A stretch of DNA of 64,000 nt from Stigonema ocellatum SAG 48.90 = DSM 106950. GTDB taxonomy: Bacteria; Cyanobacteriota; Cyanobacteriia; Cyanobacteriales; Nostocaceae. The notes under the pieces are model-generated. The model saw only the letters and a list, made by a program, of their open reading frames with translations. It was not told the origin of the DNA and did not search any database. The position numbers and the translations under genes were made by a program. Positions 27,501-37,106 of this stretch are shown here, piece by piece (within the stretch, counting starts at the first letter, position 1; each line of letters opens with the position of its first letter). Location of the stretch: positions 70,551-134,550 of the forward strand of contig JADQBA010000007.1 in assembly GCA_016903675.1 (NCBI GenBank), read 5' to 3'.

Positions 27501-28060
27501 TTAGTCAAATAACCAGATTTCAAAAGAATCAGATGCTCCTGGTTGCTTCTTAGGTAAATGTTCCGGTTGTCGGTATTGTCTTCTGTAGGTTATTGCTTTG
27601 GAAGTTTTCGGTTCATGTTTTAAAGTACCAATCTCTTCTGTTAGTTTAGAATTAGTTTGTGCTAAGTAGACGGCTGCTTGTTTTGCTTCATCAAGCTCTT
27701 TTTTTAGCTGTTCTACCAATTCTTTTTGATCGGACGAAGATGACTGTAAATCGACAATTTCCTGCTTAAGAGAGGCTTCATTTTCGTGTGCTTGTTCCAC
27801 AGTTTGTGTCAACTCTTGTTATACTAAAGTTTGAATTTTGCTTTAGTTAGATGTATACCCTTAGCAGTTGTTTGTTCAACTACTGGTGTAATTTGTAACT
27901 CTGCTGAGTGAAAAGCCTCAAGTGCTCATGGTGAGGGCAAAACTAGATAATCTGCACTCACTACTACCGCAGCTGATGCTTTAGAACGCAGGAGAGCTAT
28001 CCACCATTACTAAGTGGAAGATTTTTCTAAAGCCTATATTGACAACTTTACCACTTGGGT
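27501..28060 (-). pseudogene. Decayed coiled-coil protein gene
   Basis: The 3' part (27501-27812) is an open frame of 103 codons from a TTG. It is rich in Glu, Lys and Gln with heptad-like spacing (ELVEQLKKELDEAKQAA) and ends in ASDSFEIWLFD. Upstream a different frame reads IALLRSKASAAVVVSADYLV, an in-frame TGA, then ALEAFHSAELQITPVVEQTT and a TAG. One frameshift and at least two stops would have to be repaired to join them. I do not recognise the family. The 3' piece could still be translated, but no ribosome binding site is seen. Confidence 0.45.
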
Positions 28061-28258
28061 AAGCCATTAGCTGAAGAATTTATCTTGTTCTTGGTGGCGA
28101 ATTTCTAAAAACAGATAGTACATAACGGCGGAAATAAACCACCCCATTCCCCCTCTTCCCCCCACTCCCTACTCCCTACTCCCCACTCGCGTGTTTCTTG
28201 AAAGATGACTCTCGTGGGGATTCGATAGAATCGAAAAACCATCACTGCACAAGTGTTT

Positions 28259-29638
28259 ATGACAACAACTAACAATCTACCTCATGGACCCACCATGCCC
28301 ATATTCCTGAGGCGGATGAAATTTGTTTTTCAGCCACTGGAATATGTGGAAGATTTTGCTAAAGCCTATGGTGATCCTTTTAGTATCAGGGGTCGCCAGG
28401 GTAATCATGCTGTATATTTCAGCCACCCCCAAGCACTCCAGCAGATTTTTGCTGCTGATACTAGCCAGTTAGAGGCTGGGGGTGGGGGACAAGGTTTAGG
28501 ATTTTTGCTGGGTTCTAACTCCCTGATTTTACTGACGGGCGATCGCCACCAGCGCCAACGTCAATTACTAACCCCTCCTTTTCATGGCGACAGGATGCGG
28601 GCTTATGGTGAGAGTATCCGCGAAATTACCCAGGAGGTAAGTGATAAGTGGAAGATTCAAATGCCTTTTAATATCCGTAATTCCATGCAAGAAATCACCC
28701 TACGTGTCATTTTACGGGTGGTGTTTGGCTTGGATGAAGGGCAACGTTTCCAAGAACTTCGGCTACTGCTGAGTTCCCTGTTAGACGCAATGAGTTCTCC
28801 TTTGATGTCTAGCGCTATCTTTTTCCCGTCTATACAAAAAGATTTCGGCCCGTGGAGTCCTTGGGGTCGGATATTGCGCTTGCGAGAAAAAACTAACGAA
28901 CTTATTTATGCCCTTATTAAAGAACGTCGTGCAGAATCTCAGCAAAATCGCCAAGATATCCTGAGTTTGATGATGTCTGCTTATGATGTAGACGGTCAGT
29001 CTATGTCAGATGAAGAGTTACGCGATGAGTTGATGACGCTACTGGTTGCAGGACATGAAACCACCGCTTCTGCACTGACTTGGGCATTCTACTGGATAGA
29101 TTATTTACCACAAGTGCGTGATAAGTTAAAAAGGGAACTTGACTGTGTTGGGGACAACTCAGATCCCAGTGTAATTGCCAAATTACCCTATCTAACAGCG
29201 GTTTGTCAAGAAACTCTCAGGATTTACCCAATTGTGATGAATGGTTTCTTGCGGGTGGTAAAATCCCCAATTGAAATCATGGGTTACACTCTACCTGTGG
29301 GAACAGCAATAATCCCTAGCATTTACTTGGCGCACCATCGAGAAGAAGTTTACCCACAGCCAAAGCAGTTTAAGCCAGAACGCTTTTTAGAACGGCAATT
29401 TTCCCCTTATGAGTATTTGCCCTTTGGTGGCGGAAATCGTCGCTGTATTGGGATGGCTTTTGCCCAGTATGAAATGAAACTGGTATTGGCGACAATTCTA
29501 TCACGCTTTCAGGTATCCTTAGTCAACAAGCATCCAATACGTCCTGTGCGTCGTGGTTTGACTTTAGCCACACCATCAGGAATGCGGATGGTGGCACATC
29601 CTCAGGCTAAGCGTGCAGATACTCCGGTGCTAGTTTAG
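28259..29638 (+). CDS. Cytochrome P450, CYP110-like
   Basis: This 459-aa protein has all P450 hallmarks: the I-helix oxygen-activation motif AGHETTAS, the K-helix ExxR in QETLRIYP, the PERF-type segment KPERFLE, and the heme-thiolate loop FGGGNRRCIG with Cys ligand. The N-terminus (LPHGPTMPIFLRRMKFVFQP) is characteristic of the cyanobacterial CYP110 family, whose members hydroxylate hydrophobic substrates such as fatty acids, alkanes and terpenoids. There is no membrane anchor. The frame is open from GTG at 28253, but ATG at 28259 is the more likely start. No redox partner or terpene synthase lies next to it, so the substrate is unknown. Confidence 0.9.
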   Translation: MTTTNNLPHGPTMPIFLRRMKFVFQPLEYVEDFAKAYGDPFSIRGRQGNHAVYFSHPQALQQIFAADTSQLEAGGGGQGLGFLLGSNSLILLTGDRHQRQRQLLTPPFHGDRMRAYGESIREITQEVSDKWKIQMPFNIRNSMQEITLRVILRVVFGLDEGQRFQELRLLLSSLLDAMSSPLMSSAIFFPSIQKDFGPWSPWGRILRLREKTNELIYALIKERRAESQQNRQDILSLMMSAYDVDGQSMSDEELRDELMTLLVAGHETTASALTWAFYWIDYLPQVRDKLKRELDCVGDNSDPSVIAKLPYLTAVCQETLRIYPIVMNGFLRVVKSPIEIMGYTLPVGTAIIPSIYLAHHREEVYPQPKQFKPERFLERQFSPYEYLPFGGGNRRCIGMAFAQYEMKLVLATILSRFQVSLVNKHPIRPVRRGLTLATPSGMRMVAHPQAKRADTPVLV

Positions 29639-29932
29639 GCTCTTGCTTTTTAGCGTCTCAACGTTTGATTTTTGAACGCATGAGAACCATCATCACCTAC
29701 CGTAGGGGCGGATTGCAATCCGCCCCTACAACTGTGAAATGACCATTTGTACAGTGCGTAAGTCCTAGATAACCAGGTCTTTCAAGGTAAAGCGTAAAAG
29801 TGAAGTTTTTCTTCGCGTTCTTCGCGTCTTCGTGGTTCAAAAAGATTTTTAAACCGCGAAGACGCGAAGACGCGAAGAACAGCGGGATTGTGGGGGGCTG
29901 CTAAAGTCAAATATATGTGGAGGTGGTAACTT
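29639..29932. repeat. Two palindromic repeats behind the P450 gene
   Basis: At 29701-29730 GTAGGGGCGGATTGCAATCC pairs with its complement. At about 29811-29880 CTTCGCGTTCTTCGCGTC pairs with GACGCGAAGACGCGAAGAAC. Either could act as a terminator on the P450 transcript. The 29754 word GTGCGTAAGTCCTAG matches the end of the element at 46735. No gene is seen here. Confidence 0.7.
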
Positions 29933-30556
29933 ATGACCCAAGCAGAACCAAAAATATACACCTTTGATGAGTTTATCGAATGGTATCCAGAAAACTCAGT
30001 AGTACGGTACGAATTGCACGATGGAGTCATTGTTGAGATGCCTAAACCAAAAGGGAAGCATTCAAAATTAACAGGTTCTCTTGTTGGAAAATTTCTAACA
30101 ACCATTAGTGAAATTGGTAAAACCGATATTTGGTTTATTCCTAGAGAATCTATTGTGAAACCTAAACGCGATAAATCGGGCTACGAACCGGACATTATTA
30201 TTTTGAATCAAGAAACTATTGATACTGAGAAACGCTGGGAAACAGAATCAATTATTCAAAACGCAACTTCGGTCAAACTAATAGTTGAAGTCGTTAGCAG
30301 CAATTGGCAGGACGACTACTACGATAAGCTTCGTGACTATGAAGGTATGGGCATTCCTGAATATTGGATTGTGGATTATGCAGCATTGGGCGGACGCAAG
30401 TTTATCGGCAATCCCAAAAAACCAACGATTTTTGTGTGCGAGTTGATTGACGGTGAATATCAAATGACCCCGTTTAGGGCACTTGATTTGATTGTATCCC
30501 CAACATTCCCACAGTTGAACCTAACCGCGCAACAGATTTTTGACTCGGTATTGTAA
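29933..30556 (+). CDS. Uma2-family (DUF820) PD-(D/E)XK endonuclease-like protein
   Basis: This 207-aa protein belongs to the large, highly multiplied Uma2 family of cyanobacteria. The fold is visible as YTFDEFIEWYPENS, RYELHDGVIVEMP (conserved Glu), the Asp of YEPDIIILNQE, LIVEVVSSNW (Glu) and the helix YDKLRDYEGMGIPEYWIVDY. It is predicted to be a restriction-like nuclease, but its role in the cell is not known. It is complete, unlike the fragment at 45605. An AGGTGG-like ribosome binding site precedes the ATG. Confidence 0.9.
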   Translation: MTQAEPKIYTFDEFIEWYPENSVVRYELHDGVIVEMPKPKGKHSKLTGSLVGKFLTTISEIGKTDIWFIPRESIVKPKRDKSGYEPDIIILNQETIDTEKRWETESIIQNATSVKLIVEVVSSNWQDDYYDKLRDYEGMGIPEYWIVDYAALGGRKFIGNPKKPTIFVCELIDGEYQMTPFRALDLIVSPTFPQLNLTAQQIFDSVL

Positions 30557-30579
30557 GTTTGTTTTGGATATTTGATTAC

Positions 30580-32421
30580 TCATCCGTGACTCAACCCCGA
30601 CTGCACTCGCCAAAGACTTGCGTAAATTCTGTTTTCCTCCAGCAATGCTTCATGGGTCCCTGATTCTACTAATTTTCCGTGTTCCATGACATAAATACGA
30701 TCAGCATTGCGGATGGTCGAGAGACGATGGGCGATCGCGATCGTCGTTCTATTCACAGTGATACGTTCAAGCGATCGCTGAATTGCGGCTTCTGTTTCAT
30801 TATCCACCGCCGATGTCGCTTCATCTAGAATTAAAATTGGTGGGTTTTTTAAAACCGCACGGGCGATCGCAATCCGTTGTCGTTGTCCACCAGATAACTT
30901 TTGCCCTCGTTCGCCTACAATTGTTTCATACTCTTGGGGCAGTGTTATAATAAATTCATGTGCCTCAGCAATTTTAGCCGCCCTGATAATTTCTTCATCT
31001 GTGGCATCAGGGCTACCGTAGGCAATATTCTCTGCTACAGTACCATGAAATAAGAATACATCCTGACTCACCAAGCCAATACAGCGGCGCAAATCTCGTA
31101 GATTTAACCTTTGGATATCAATGCCATCAAGGGTAATGGTTCCCGAATGCACTTCGTACAGCCGCAATAAAAGTTTAACTAAAGTGCTTTTTCCAGAACC
31201 CGTAGAACCAACGATGGCAATTGTTTTGCCTGCGGGAATATCCAAGGATAGGTTTTTTAAAACTGGATATCTATCTTTATACGCAAAAGTGATATTCTGA
31301 AATTCTAACTCTCCGCGTACTCTATCTAATGGCAAAGAAACATCTCCCGTAGGGATGGCGATGGGGGTATCCAATAAATCCATGACGCGATTAGTAGAAG
31401 CCATAGCCCGTTGATATTGGTCAAAGGTTTCGCCTAATCTAGTTAAAGGCCAAAGCAAACGCTGAATTAAAAACACCAACACACTGTAAGTGCCAACAGA
31501 CATTTTACCATGAACTGCTGCCATCCCACCAAACAACAGTAAAGCTGTGAACCCTACCAAAATGAGCATCCGAATTAAGGGAACGAATGCTGCTGATAGT
31601 TTAATTGCTTTACTATTACTACGGCGATATGCTTCACTTTCTTGTGCTAGACGTGAGACTTCGTAATCTTCAGACGTAAAACTTTTGATAGTCGTAATAC
31701 CGCCCAAATTATTTGCTAGACGGGAGTTGAGTAAACTTACGTTTTCTCTGACATCAGCGTACCGAGGCGCAAGTAAACCCTGATAAGCAAAGGAAGCCCA
31801 AAGGATAAATGGGATCGGTAACATTGACATCCATGCCACACTGGGAGCCAAAATAAAGAAAGCACCGCCAATAATGACGACCGTTGTCAAAACTTGGAGA
31901 ATATCATTTGCTCCCACGTCCAAAAAGCGTTCCAGTTGGTTAACATCATCACTCAGGATAGACATCAAACCGCCTGTGCTGCGTTCTTCAAAATATGCTA
32001 GTTCCAACTCTTGTAAATGTCTGTAAGCATCTAGACGCAAATCATGCTGAATGTTCTGCGCCAAATCGCGCCACAGTCTGGCGAAGGCGTATTCAAAAAC
32101 TGATTCTAGTATCCAAATAATCACAGTAAGGAACGAAAGAATCAAAAATTGCCCAAAGACATCTTTCACTCCCCATTGTGCAATGATAGAATCTTGCTGT
32201 TTTACCACCACATCCACCGCGATGCCAATTAAACCTGGTGGTGCTAAGTCAAAAAGTTTATTGAGGATAGAACAAGTAGTTGCCAGCCAAATTTGTTTAC
32301 GATATTTATGTCCATAGTCAAGCAAGCGCTTGAGGGGATGGACTGAACGTGTACGTCCTGTTGATGCCCGATGAGATTTGAACACCCTAGCCACTTTTGT
32401 TTGCAGTACCCTGAGCTTCAA
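30580..32421 (-). CDS. ABC exporter, fused membrane and ATPase domains
   Basis: This 613-aa half-transporter has six membrane segments in the first 340 residues, then an ATPase domain with Walker A (GSTGSGKST), Q-loop (VSQDVFLF), signature LSGGQRQRIAIARA, Walker B (ILILDEATSAVD) and H-loop (AIAHRLST). The type is MsbA/multidrug-lipid exporter and it should work as a homodimer in the inner membrane. The frame starts at a TTG at 32421; GTG codons soon after are alternatives, so the N-terminus is uncertain. The gene stands alone, and nothing beside it indicates the substrate. Confidence 0.9.
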   Translation of the reverse strand: MKLRVLQTKVARVFKSHRASTGRTRSVHPLKRLLDYGHKYRKQIWLATTCSILNKLFDLAPPGLIGIAVDVVVKQQDSIIAQWGVKDVFGQFLILSFLTVIIWILESVFEYAFARLWRDLAQNIQHDLRLDAYRHLQELELAYFEERSTGGLMSILSDDVNQLERFLDVGANDILQVLTTVVIIGGAFFILAPSVAWMSMLPIPFILWASFAYQGLLAPRYADVRENVSLLNSRLANNLGGITTIKSFTSEDYEVSRLAQESEAYRRSNSKAIKLSAAFVPLIRMLILVGFTALLLFGGMAAVHGKMSVGTYSVLVFLIQRLLWPLTRLGETFDQYQRAMASTNRVMDLLDTPIAIPTGDVSLPLDRVRGELEFQNITFAYKDRYPVLKNLSLDIPAGKTIAIVGSTGSGKSTLVKLLLRLYEVHSGTITLDGIDIQRLNLRDLRRCIGLVSQDVFLFHGTVAENIAYGSPDATDEEIIRAAKIAEAHEFIITLPQEYETIVGERGQKLSGGQRQRIAIARAVLKNPPILILDEATSAVDNETEAAIQRSLERITVNRTTIAIAHRLSTIRNADRIYVMEHGKLVESGTHEALLEENRIYASLWRVQSGLSHG

Positions 32422-33079
32422 ATACTACCACAGAATGGAATGGGGAATGGGGAATGGGGAATGGGGAATGGGGAATGGGGAATGGGGATTAGGGAATGGG
32501 GAATGGGGAATGGGGACACAATTGCAACTATAGCAATCCGCGCAGGAATTACAAACACCCCCGCCCCAAAGGGGAAGTCAAAAGTCAAAAGTCAAAATTC
32601 AAAACACTTTTGACTTTTGACTTTTGAATTTTGAATTTCCGCGCAGCGGCTTGTCCCCCTTGTCCCCCTTGTCCCCCTCATCCCCCTCATCCCCCTCATC
32701 CCCCTCATCCCCCTTGTTCGGATCTCAATTAGGATTGCTATAACTTTCGGTCAGGGCGGAGAAAAACTTTTGATTATTTGCTATCCTCGAATTCATCCGT
32801 AGATTTTACTCAGAACTTAGGATTACTAAACAAGGAGGATGGGGAGTTGAACAATCGGCAATGGGGGAGTGAAGAGAACATATTTACAGCGACTGTGGTA
32901 TTACTACTGATTATCCTCAGTGTCAAATTCTTTATTATGATTCATCAAAGAATCTGACAACCGTGTACTATTCGTTTTTAATCTAGGTACTATACAAAAT
33001 TAACCCTAAGTTGAATCCGTAGGGTGAGCAATGGCTACCTCCGACACAAAGCACACACTCAGGAATAATAAACAAATTT
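32422..33079. repeat. Gap of tandem repeats
   Basis: About 32435-32515 is a run of (GGGGAAT) heptamers. About 32575-32640 is a palindrome of CAAAAGTCAAAA/TTTTGACTTTTG words. About 32650-32720 holds (TTGTCCCCC) and (TCATCCCCC) tandem units. Inverted words CTATAGCAATCC (32529) and GGATTGCTATA (32735) frame most of this and may mark a MITE. From 32760 to 33079 no structure stands out. No gene is seen. Confidence 0.75.
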
Positions 33080-33496
33080 ATGTCTAACAAACATCAAAAT
33101 GATCTCACTGTTGAAGAAGCTAAAAAAATCCTTAATAAGTTCAACTGTGTAGACATTGCACCACCCATAAAGCCATCAGAAAAAACTATCATCCGTGAGG
33201 CTTTACTTTTGGTAGCCAGCCTTTCTGATTACAAAATTATAGGTATTTGTGCTGATACAGCCGAGGAAGGAATGCTAGCAATGAAAACTTATTCCCTGGC
33301 GCTGGGATATGAACCACCAAGCAACTTACCCATAATAGAGGGTCCAGTGTATATCAAATTAAACGGCAAAAATGGCTTGTGTTATCTCGACTCCTATTCA
33401 GGACATCATCGCGGTGTACTGGTATCTTGCCAATCTTACACTGAAGGAGGAGTTAACGAATTATACGGACATTTGCCCCTAGATTTATTTGTCTAG
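33080..33496 (+). CDS. DUF1824-family protein
   Basis: This 138-aa protein is a typical full-length member of DUF1824, a family found almost only in cyanobacteria. Recognisable segments are LTVEEAKKILNKFNC, IREALLLVASLSDYKIIGIC, EGPVYIKLNGKNGLCYLDSY and GVLVSCQSYTEGGVNELYGH. The function is unknown. It is soluble, without signal peptide or membrane helix. It precedes the ABC-F gene by 150 bp of AACCAAC repeats, so co-transcription is possible but not evident. Confidence 0.85.
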   Translation: MSNKHQNDLTVEEAKKILNKFNCVDIAPPIKPSEKTIIREALLLVASLSDYKIIGICADTAEEGMLAMKTYSLALGYEPPSNLPIIEGPVYIKLNGKNGLCYLDSYSGHHRGVLVSCQSYTEGGVNELYGHLPLDLFV

Positions 33497-33519
33497 AATG
33501 TGGTTAGTGGTTGGTTGAT

Positions 33520-33640
33520 AGTTGATAGTTGATTGTTCTTTGGTGTTTGGTGTTTGGTGAGAAGTGCCAACCAACAACCAACAACCAACAACTGACTACC
33601 AACAACCAACAACCAACAACCAACAACCAACAACCAACAA
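33520..33640. repeat. AACCAAC tandem repeat
   Basis: The left part carries TTGGTTG / TTGATAG-type words and the right part a run of CAACCAA units (about 33570-33640). Together they form an imperfect inverted repeat between the DUF1824 and ABC-F genes. The run ends only 10 bp before the ABC-F start codon and leaves no room for a normal ribosome binding site. Confidence 0.8.
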
Positions 33641-33646
33641 AATTTT

Positions 33647-35578
33647 ATGAGTTTAATTACACTACAATCTGTTAAAAAAGATTTTGGCATCAAGGAAATC
33701 TTAAAAGATGCCAGCTTTAGTCTGGATGCTAGTGATAAAGTTGGCTTAATCGGCACCAACGGTTCTGGTAAGTCAACATTATTAAAAATGATAGCAGGAT
33801 TAGAACACGTTGACGGTGGTCAAATTTTAGTCAATTCTGGGGCTAAAATTATGTACCTACCCCAGCAGCCAGACTTAGATGAAAATCTCACAGTTTTAGA
33901 GCAAGTCTTCGCTGATACTGGCGAACAAATGGCTTTGGTGCGTGAGTATGAGGAACTTTCTGATAAATTAGCCCACGTACCGGACGATAAACAGTTGATG
34001 GCGCGTCTTTCTTCCGTCATGCAGCGCATGGACACAATCGGCGGTTGGGAATTAGAAACTAATGCTAAAATCATTCTGTCAAAGTTAGGAATTACAGACT
34101 TTGATGCGGTAATTGGCACATTATCTGGTGGTTATCGCAAGCGGGTTGCTTTAGCCACAGCGTTGCTGTCAGAACCAGATTTGTTACTGATGGATGAACC
34201 AACAAACCATCTGGATGCCCTTTCTGTTGAGTGGTTGCAGAGTTATTTGAACCGCTATCGCGGCGCACTATTGCTCATAACACACGATCGCTACTTTCTA
34301 GATCGCGTTACCAATCGGATCATCGAAATTGACAGAGGAGACATTTACACCTACGCGGGTAACTATTCATATTACCTAGAAAAGAAAGTATTAGCAGAAG
34401 AATCTGCCGTCAGCAGCCAACGCAAACATCAAGGTGTCTTGCGGCGGGAATTGGAATGGTTAAAACGAGGACCAAAAGCCCGTAGTACCAAACAAAAAGC
34501 TAGAATTGATCGCGTTCATGCAATGCAGGAAACTGAGTTTAAACAGGCTCAGGGTAAAGTAGATATTTCTACAGCAAGTCGTCGCATCGGTAAAAAAGTA
34601 ATTGAATTTAATAATATATCTAAAGCGTATAATGGACGTACCTTAATTAAGGATTTTACCTATGAATTCAGCCCAGAAGACCACATTGGGATCATTGGCA
34701 GTAATGGCACGGGTAAATCCACATTAATGAATATGGTAACAGGGCGTGTTCAACCAGATTCCGGCACTGTGGAAATTGGTGCTACCGTTCACATCGGTTA
34801 TTTTGACCAGCATTCAGAGGAATTGCTCACGGCGTTGAACGAAGAACAGCGTGTGATTGACTACATCAAAGAAGAAGGAGAATTTGTCAAAATAGCCGAC
34901 GGAACTAAAATTACTGCTTCTCAAATGTTGGAGCGATTTTTGTTTCCAGGAAACCAGCAATATGCCCCAATTTCTAAACTTTCAGGTGGTGAAAAACGGC
35001 GGTTATTTCTCTTACGCATTCTCATGAGTGCGCCAAATCTTTTGATATTAGATGAACCAACGAATGATTTGGATGTGCAGACGTTGGCGGTGCTAGAAGA
35101 ATATTTAGAAGATTTTTCAGGGTGTGTCATTGTCGTGTCTCACGATCGCTACTTTCTAGACCGCACCGTAGACACAATTTTTGCCATCGAAGAATTTGGT
35201 CATGTCCGCCAATATCCAGGTAATTACTCAGTTTATCTAGACTACAAAAAAGCGGAGGAAGAAAAGCTACAACAAACTGTCAATACTAAGGAGAAGACAA
35301 AAAATGTAGAGACTTTACCTGCAACGTCTCCACCCAAAGATACGGAAAAGAAAAAGCGGCGCGGACTATCAAATTGGGAAAGACGGGAATTTGAGCAGTT
35401 GGAAGGTAAAATTGCCAAACTAGAAGCCGAGAAAGCAGAAGCAGAGAAGGGGCTGGTAAATGTGTCCCCTGGTAATTATACCCAAGTGCAAAAACTCTAC
35501 GAACAGGTGGAAGCACTGAAGCAAGCAATTGATCAAGCAACTGAACGCTGGATGGAATTAGCTGAATCAGAATTATGA
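33647..35578 (+). CDS. ABC-F family ATPase (translation factor type)
   Basis: This 643-aa soluble protein has two ATPase domains and no membrane domain. The first has Walker A GTNGSGKST, signature LSGGYRKRVALA and MDEPTNHLDAL; the second has GSNGTGKST, signature LSGGEKRRLFLLR and LDEPTNDLDVQ. The interdomain linker is Lys/Arg-rich (KRGPKARSTKQKARIDR), as in ribosome-binding ABC-F proteins such as Uup/EttA. A C-terminal coiled coil (about 560-640) resembles the Uup DNA/RNA-binding tail. The probable role is rescue or tuning of ribosomes. A scar of a second copy lies at 38075-38115. Confidence 0.93.
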   Translation: MSLITLQSVKKDFGIKEILKDASFSLDASDKVGLIGTNGSGKSTLLKMIAGLEHVDGGQILVNSGAKIMYLPQQPDLDENLTVLEQVFADTGEQMALVREYEELSDKLAHVPDDKQLMARLSSVMQRMDTIGGWELETNAKIILSKLGITDFDAVIGTLSGGYRKRVALATALLSEPDLLLMDEPTNHLDALSVEWLQSYLNRYRGALLLITHDRYFLDRVTNRIIEIDRGDIYTYAGNYSYYLEKKVLAEESAVSSQRKHQGVLRRELEWLKRGPKARSTKQKARIDRVHAMQETEFKQAQGKVDISTASRRIGKKVIEFNNISKAYNGRTLIKDFTYEFSPEDHIGIIGSNGTGKSTLMNMVTGRVQPDSGTVEIGATVHIGYFDQHSEELLTALNEEQRVIDYIKEEGEFVKIADGTKITASQMLERFLFPGNQQYAPISKLSGGEKRRLFLLRILMSAPNLLILDEPTNDLDVQTLAVLEEYLEDFSGCVIVVSHDRYFLDRTVDTIFAIEEFGHVRQYPGNYSVYLDYKKAEEEKLQQTVNTKEKTKNVETLPATSPPKDTEKKKRRGLSNWERREFEQLEGKIAKLEAEKAEAEKGLVNVSPGNYTQVQKLYEQVEALKQAIDQATERWMELAESEL

Positions 35579-35763
35579 ATTATAAATTATGAATTATGAA
35601 AGGATTTTTTTTCATAATTCATCATTTGTTTGTATCAACTTACTGAAAAGTGCTTCATGAGGTTGTTTGAAAAGTTGTTGGCGGTATCGAAGCACTTATT
35701 GATCGGAACTAACCCCCCTTAAAAAGGGGGGAACTGGAATCAAAATTAACCCCAATTTAGACC

Positions 35764-35893
35764 CAATACCCGTGAATGAAAGCCCTCACCCCTAGCCCCT
35801 CTCCCAATTTGGGAGAGGGGTAGGGGTGAGGGCGGTCATGAGGATGAAATACCAGAACTACTGCCCTCTGATTCCATTCATTCACGGGTATTG
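35764..35893. mobile_element. 130-bp MITE with 10-bp target duplication
   Basis: The ends are inverted repeats of 17 bp (CAATACCCGTGAATGAA ... TTCATTCACGGGTATTG). Directly outside both ends lies the perfect direct repeat AATTTAGACC (35754-35763 and 35894-35903). The inside holds the palindrome CCCTCACCCCTAGCCCCTCT...GGGTGAGGGC, which is also inside the 18746-18873 MITE. There is no coding capacity. The rest of the gap 35579-36002 contains only AT-rich ATTATGAATT palindromes. Confidence 0.88.
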
Positions 35894-36002
35894 AATTTAG
35901 ACCGAATTTGAACATTTTATTTACCATGCCTCATAATTCTTGTCTGTACTTTACGCTACAAAATTAGATGCGCTTACCCTGGTATTAGGCTGGATGCGAT
36001 GA

Positions 36003-37067
36003 TTATCTGGCAATAGCGGCTTTTACTTGAGAAGACACTGGCCAAATCTTGATAGTCTCGTCCTCACTGCCACTAGCAAGGGTATGACCTTGAGGATTAA
36101 AAGCCACAGACCAAACCGCTTTATTATGCCCCCAGAGAGTGCCTAGCAATTTTCCAGTCTGCGAATTCCACAACTTAATCGTTTGGTCATAACTGCCACT
36201 GGCAAGCATCTTTCCATCGGGGCTAAAAGCCACAGACTGAACTGCATGATTGTGTGCTTCAAGGGTATGCTGCAACTCCCCAGTCAGAGGATTCCACAAC
36301 TTAATTGTCCCGTCGTAACTACCACTAGCGAGATGCTTTCCATCGGGACTGAAAGCAACAGACCAAACTGCCTCGTCATGGGCCGCTAAGGGAGTTCTAA
36401 GCTGCCCATAGCCAGGGGTTGAAACCCCAGAACCCAAGTGCCAAATCATGATTTTTCCGTCAAGAGTGCCACTGGCAAGAAGCTGCCCATCCGGGCTGAT
36501 GGCAACGGATTTGACTGCATCTGTTAGATGAAGAGTGCGAACCACCTTTCCCGTCTGGATATTCCACAGCTTGACTGTCTTATCCCAACTGCCAGAAGCT
36601 AAAGTTTTGCCATCTGGGCTGAAGGCGACAGACTCAACATCATCTGAATGTCCGGACAAAGTACGTATCCGCAAGCTGGTTTGCAGATTCCACAACCTAA
36701 TGCGGCGATCCCAACTGCCACTTGCAAGGATATGTCCATCAGCACTGATGGCGAGGGATGAAACTGCAACACCATAACCATTGATGGTGTGGAGTAATTT
36801 GCCAGTTTGCAGATTCCAAATCATAATCTTGCCGTCGTAACCGCCAGCAGCTAAAGTTTTGCCATCACGGCTAATGGCGATCGCATAAATCCACGTTGAA
36901 TCCCCTTTCAGAGTTCGAGACGGTTGAGTGGTTAGCTGATATTGAGAAGCGGCTGAGAGTATCTTTGAATGTGAAAGACATTTAAACGAACTGAACCCAA
37001 TAACAGCCACCATGGTGGTGATTCCCAACGTTGTCGAAACTTTCCTCAAAATTGGCTTTAACATCAT
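36003..37067 (-). CDS. WD40 repeat protein with N-terminal membrane anchor
   Basis: This 354-aa protein has a hydrophobic N-terminal segment (ITTMVAVIGFSSFKC, about 16-30) that could be a signal anchor or, with its Cys, a lipoprotein-like signal. Seven WD40 repeats follow, each with the DGKTLASGS...D.TIKLWN pattern. The seven blades predict one closed beta-propeller on the outer side of the membrane, for protein-protein contacts. No enzymatic domain is present. It stands 39 bp downstream of the ferric-reductase-like gene on the same strand, so the two may be co-transcribed. Confidence 0.88.
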   Translation of the reverse strand: MMLKPILRKVSTTLGITTMVAVIGFSSFKCLSHSKILSAASQYQLTTQPSRTLKGDSTWIYAIAISRDGKTLAAGGYDGKIMIWNLQTGKLLHTINGYGVAVSSLAISADGHILASGSWDRRIRLWNLQTSLRIRTLSGHSDDVESVAFSPDGKTLASGSWDKTVKLWNIQTGKVVRTLHLTDAVKSVAISPDGQLLASGTLDGKIMIWHLGSGVSTPGYGQLRTPLAAHDEAVWSVAFSPDGKHLASGSYDGTIKLWNPLTGELQHTLEAHNHAVQSVAFSPDGKMLASGSYDQTIKLWNSQTGKLLGTLWGHNKAVWSVAFNPQGHTLASGSEDETIKIWPVSSQVKAAIAR

Positions 37068-37106
37068 AAAAATATATTCCTAGAATAAAATCAGTAAATA
37101 ATGACG

